64,000 bases of DNA from Ariolimax columbianus (taxonomy: Eukaryota > Mollusca > Gastropoda > Stylommatophora > Arionidae): contig JAVGWX010000003.1 of the NCBI GenBank assembly GCA_036924085.1, forward strand, positions 120,714,264 through 120,778,263, written 5' to 3'. Below, piece by piece: positions 61,436 to 64,000 of the stretch. Position 1 is the first letter of the stretch. Each line of letters starts with the position of its first letter. The translations under genes were made by a program, and so were the position numbers. The notes beneath the pieces are model-generated. The model worked only from the letters and a program-made list of their open reading frames with translations, made no database searches and was not told where the DNA came from.

Positions 61436-61597
61436 CTGACTCAAGGAAACACAAACCAATTAAGTCAGTGATGTAACAATGCCTTGTTTTAATGGTACAG
61501 AGATAACAATGATAGGTCAACTTAAATATATCTGAATAAAACTATGGTCATTTTGATTATATTTTTAACTTCATTAAGCTTGTTCAGAGGTACTTAA

Positions 61598-62680
61598 CTC
61601 ATTCACTCCCACGAGCCGATACAACGGCTTCTGGTTTTTTCTAGAAAACCCAGAAGCCGGTGTATTGGCTTTTGTTACTGTGTTCACAAAATCACATATT
61701 TTCCCATTCCTAGTTCTCCTAAATGTTTTATTTTGGTTATTGGCGGAAGTCCAGATTTTGCACTTTTTCATTCCGGAAGAGTTAAGTTTGAGTTTCGTTG
61801 AAAAAATGTTTAGTTTCGTAACTTGGAAAATATAATTTTTTTTCGGAGAGCAACTTTGAAGCTTTCCCATGCACCTTCAGCCACACCAAATAGAGTTTTT
61901 TCAGTACAAGCTCAGGAATAGATAGATTATATTATTGTTAATGGTAGTGATGATGACGATATCGATCGTTATGATAGCGCTGTTTCAATTTATTTATCTA
62001 GTCTTAGTTCTACGTCAAGCGATGAAAGTAAAACTAAGTCTACTGACGAAGGGGCGGTGCCCTCTTTTGTCTCAAGCAATGGTAATAACAGTTCACAAAT
62101 TCAGTAAAGGTTCAAGATCCGACACAATCATTCTAGTGTGTATAATATAAATGTGTGTATATATATTTTGAATACAGCAGGAACATTCTTTCCGTGTGCG
62201 CGTAAATTGTAAACACTCACGCTGATGTTGATCGAAGCTTTTATTTTTTAGCATGTTTTCAACTTCACGTGCCTTCAGTAAAATGTAAATACTGTGAAAA
62301 CAACTGTACCAAATTAGGTGCAACTTTCAGAACATCGTCCTTTGAGGATTTCCGTCAATATAAATTCATTACGTTATTTGAATATTGGTTTAGAGCTGAA
62401 TAATGTATTGATGAGGGGAACATTTTTGTTCATAATTTTTAAAAATAACAAACGATTATGCAACTTTAATTCATCAAACACAAATTTACACCTGCATTTG
62501 TAAAATATATGTATTCCATTCTATTCTAGCCTCAATTGTGAACAGTTTGGTATATAATACGTGTTATTTTAGTGAACGTCTATTGAAGACAAATAGATCG
62601 CAACTAAGTGATGCTGTTTTTCAGTTTTACATAAAAATAAAATTGTGTCCAGAGGTCCAAAATATTTGGGAGTGAATGAG
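61598..62680 (+). mobile_element. piggyBac-like non-autonomous element
   Basis: 1083-bp element with perfect 14-bp terminal inverted repeats CTCATTCACTCCCA, flanked on both sides by TTAA (61594-61597, 62681-62684), the piggyBac target duplication. Inside, plus strand about 61940-62105, is an acidic stretch (SDDDDIDRYDSAVSIYLSSL, SSTSSDESKTKS) like the N-terminus of piggyBac transposases. The DDD catalytic region is absent. Confidence 0.88.
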
Positions 62681-62889
62681 TTAATATAGCTAGAATTCAA
62701 AGAAGAATGGCAGTTAACAAAACATTATATATACATTATTTTGGTCAATGGGCAAGAGCAAGATAAAAAAAATATGCTAGAATTGGCAGTTAAAATTTGT
62801 AGACTAGCTGAAAGAATACAAAAAGCAATTTTCTGTAATTGAAACAATAACTGCTCTAATGAGGTTGATGAGTGTTATGAAACTCTTTA

Positions 62890-64000
62890 CAGAGCCCACA
62901 ACAGACGCCCCGAAAGTAATGCTTCCTATTTTATTATGATGTCCCATGACCTCAAAAGTGGATTTTGGTAGTATGGCAGTAAAGTTTGAAGTTTCTCTCC
63001 AATATATGTAAAATGTTGTTTCAGTATGACAAGTGGCAGTGGAGGAGCAGTCTGACAAAATGGCATCAGTGATGGAAGCGCGTTATAAATAGAGGTGCGT
63101 TATTGAATTCACCCATGCGGAAAAAGTTTAATCAAATGACATTCAACGCTTGCTGAATGTTCACATAGACCAAACAGTGGGTGCTAGCATAGTGAAGACA
63201 AGCCACGTTTCGGATAGCCATACACAGCGGTCACACCAAACAATGAAAAACATCTCAACCAGGTCATCTGCGAAAATCAGATTACGACTAGAGAACTGTC
63301 TACAGAGCTGGATATCAGCTTTAATGCGTTGGAAACGATGGTGGCAATGTTGGAATATCACAAAGTTTGCGCCAGTTGGGTCCCACAAATGCTCACACAT
63401 GAACAGAAAGAACATCGGATACATGTTCGCCATGACGTCTTGAACCATTACGAGGATGAAGGTGAGAATTTCCTGGATCGCATCAGCACTGGTGATGAGA
63501 CGTGGTATCACCACTACAATCTTGAGCCAAAACAGCAGTCCATGGAGTGGCGACATGTGAATTTCCCATTGAGAAAAAAGTTCAAGATTTAGCCCTCAGC
63601 AGATAAAATGATGTGCACCATCTTTTGGGATAGAAAAGAGGTAATCCTTCTTGATTTCTTGGAACCTGGACAAACCATCAACTGTGACCATTACACTGTG
63701 ACGCTGACTAAGCTGAAGACTCGAATTTCAGGGTTAGGCCAAAGAAGACAAACTGTCTTTTGCAACACAATAATGCCAGGTCCCATACATGTTTAAAGAT
63801 CCTTGAGTACATTGTCAGTCTTGGCTAGACTGTCCTACCATACCCACCTAATAGCTCAGATTTGACACCTTCTGACTTCCATCTGTTCGGGCCAATGAAA
63901 GATGGACTGCGTGGGGAACATTTTCTTAGCAATGATGCCGTCACAGCAGCTGCGAAACAGTGGGTTACCTCCACTGGTGCAGATTTTTACGAGCGCAGCA
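62890..64000 (+). mobile_element. Mariner-like element, decayed, runs off the right edge
   Basis: Typical 5' region, then a transposase starting at ATG 63060 (MASVMEARYK followed by a stop). Broken frames contain HKVCASWVPQMLTHEQKEHR, FLDRISTGDETWYHHY (first catalytic Asp), MCTIFWDRKEVILLDFLEPG, QHNNARSHT (second catalytic position Asn instead of Asp) and SDLTPSDFHLFGPMKDGLRG (third Asp). At least one stop, several frame changes and the Asp-to-Asn change make it non-functional. The 3' end lies beyond position 64000. Confidence 0.93.

Overview
This is eukaryotic, AT-rich, repeat-dense DNA. One host gene crosses almost the whole window on the minus strand: intersectin (ITSN1/ITSN2 orthologue), the endocytic scaffold. 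I could assemble 21 exons between 61435 and 7813 from splice sites, reading phase and similarity to known intersectin segments. In gene order they encode an N-terminal linker, the long coiled-coil region, a linker, SH3A, a linker, SH3B, a linker, SH3C, an unusually large 341-residue linker exon, and the first part of SH3D. The EH domains (upstream, beyond the right edge) and the rest of SH3D onward (beyond the left edge) are outside the window. All exon junctions agree in phase except one, between 38583 and 34764, where at least one exon is missing from my model.

The introns are packed with transposable elements. The main one is a LINE with reverse transcriptase plus RNase H (called LINE-A here): six copies, including a 3.26 kb 5'-truncated insertion with an open frame and a 13-bp target-site duplication (3154-6409), and a second copy about 99% identical to it (1-1849). 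Also present are a CR1-like LINE ending in (TTAAG)n, with seven copies or fragments; a second RNase H LINE (LINE-B); RTE-type fragments; LINE tails with C2H2 fingers; four mariner-type elements, one of them a fold-back palindrome; three elements flanked by TTAA that look like piggyBac derivatives; three candidate tRNA-derived SINEs; two unclassified interspersed repeat families (IR-A, IR-B) that nest in each other; and at least nine minisatellites.

Layout: 1-7.8 kb, LINE-A cluster next to the SH3D exon; 7.8-17.1 kb, SH3D exon, a 28-nt exon, mariner and IR nests, and the large linker exon; 18-35 kb, SH3C to SH3A and pre-SH3A exons with LINE fragments and minisatellites; 35-57 kb, coiled-coil exons separated by LINE, piggyBac-type, mariner and IR insertions; 57-64 kb, decayed LINEs, the most upstream exon at 61.4 kb, a piggyBac-like element and a mariner that runs off the right edge.

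The organism is an invertebrate. The RNase H LINEs, RTE elements, tRNA-SINEs and invertebrate-type intersectin would fit a mollusc, possibly a gastropod, but that is inference. I found no bacterial genes, CRISPR arrays, rRNA or functional tRNA genes. I found no evidence of a new defence or metabolic system. The strongest candidates for novelty are the endocytic-motif-rich linker exon of intersectin and several well-delimited mobile elements.
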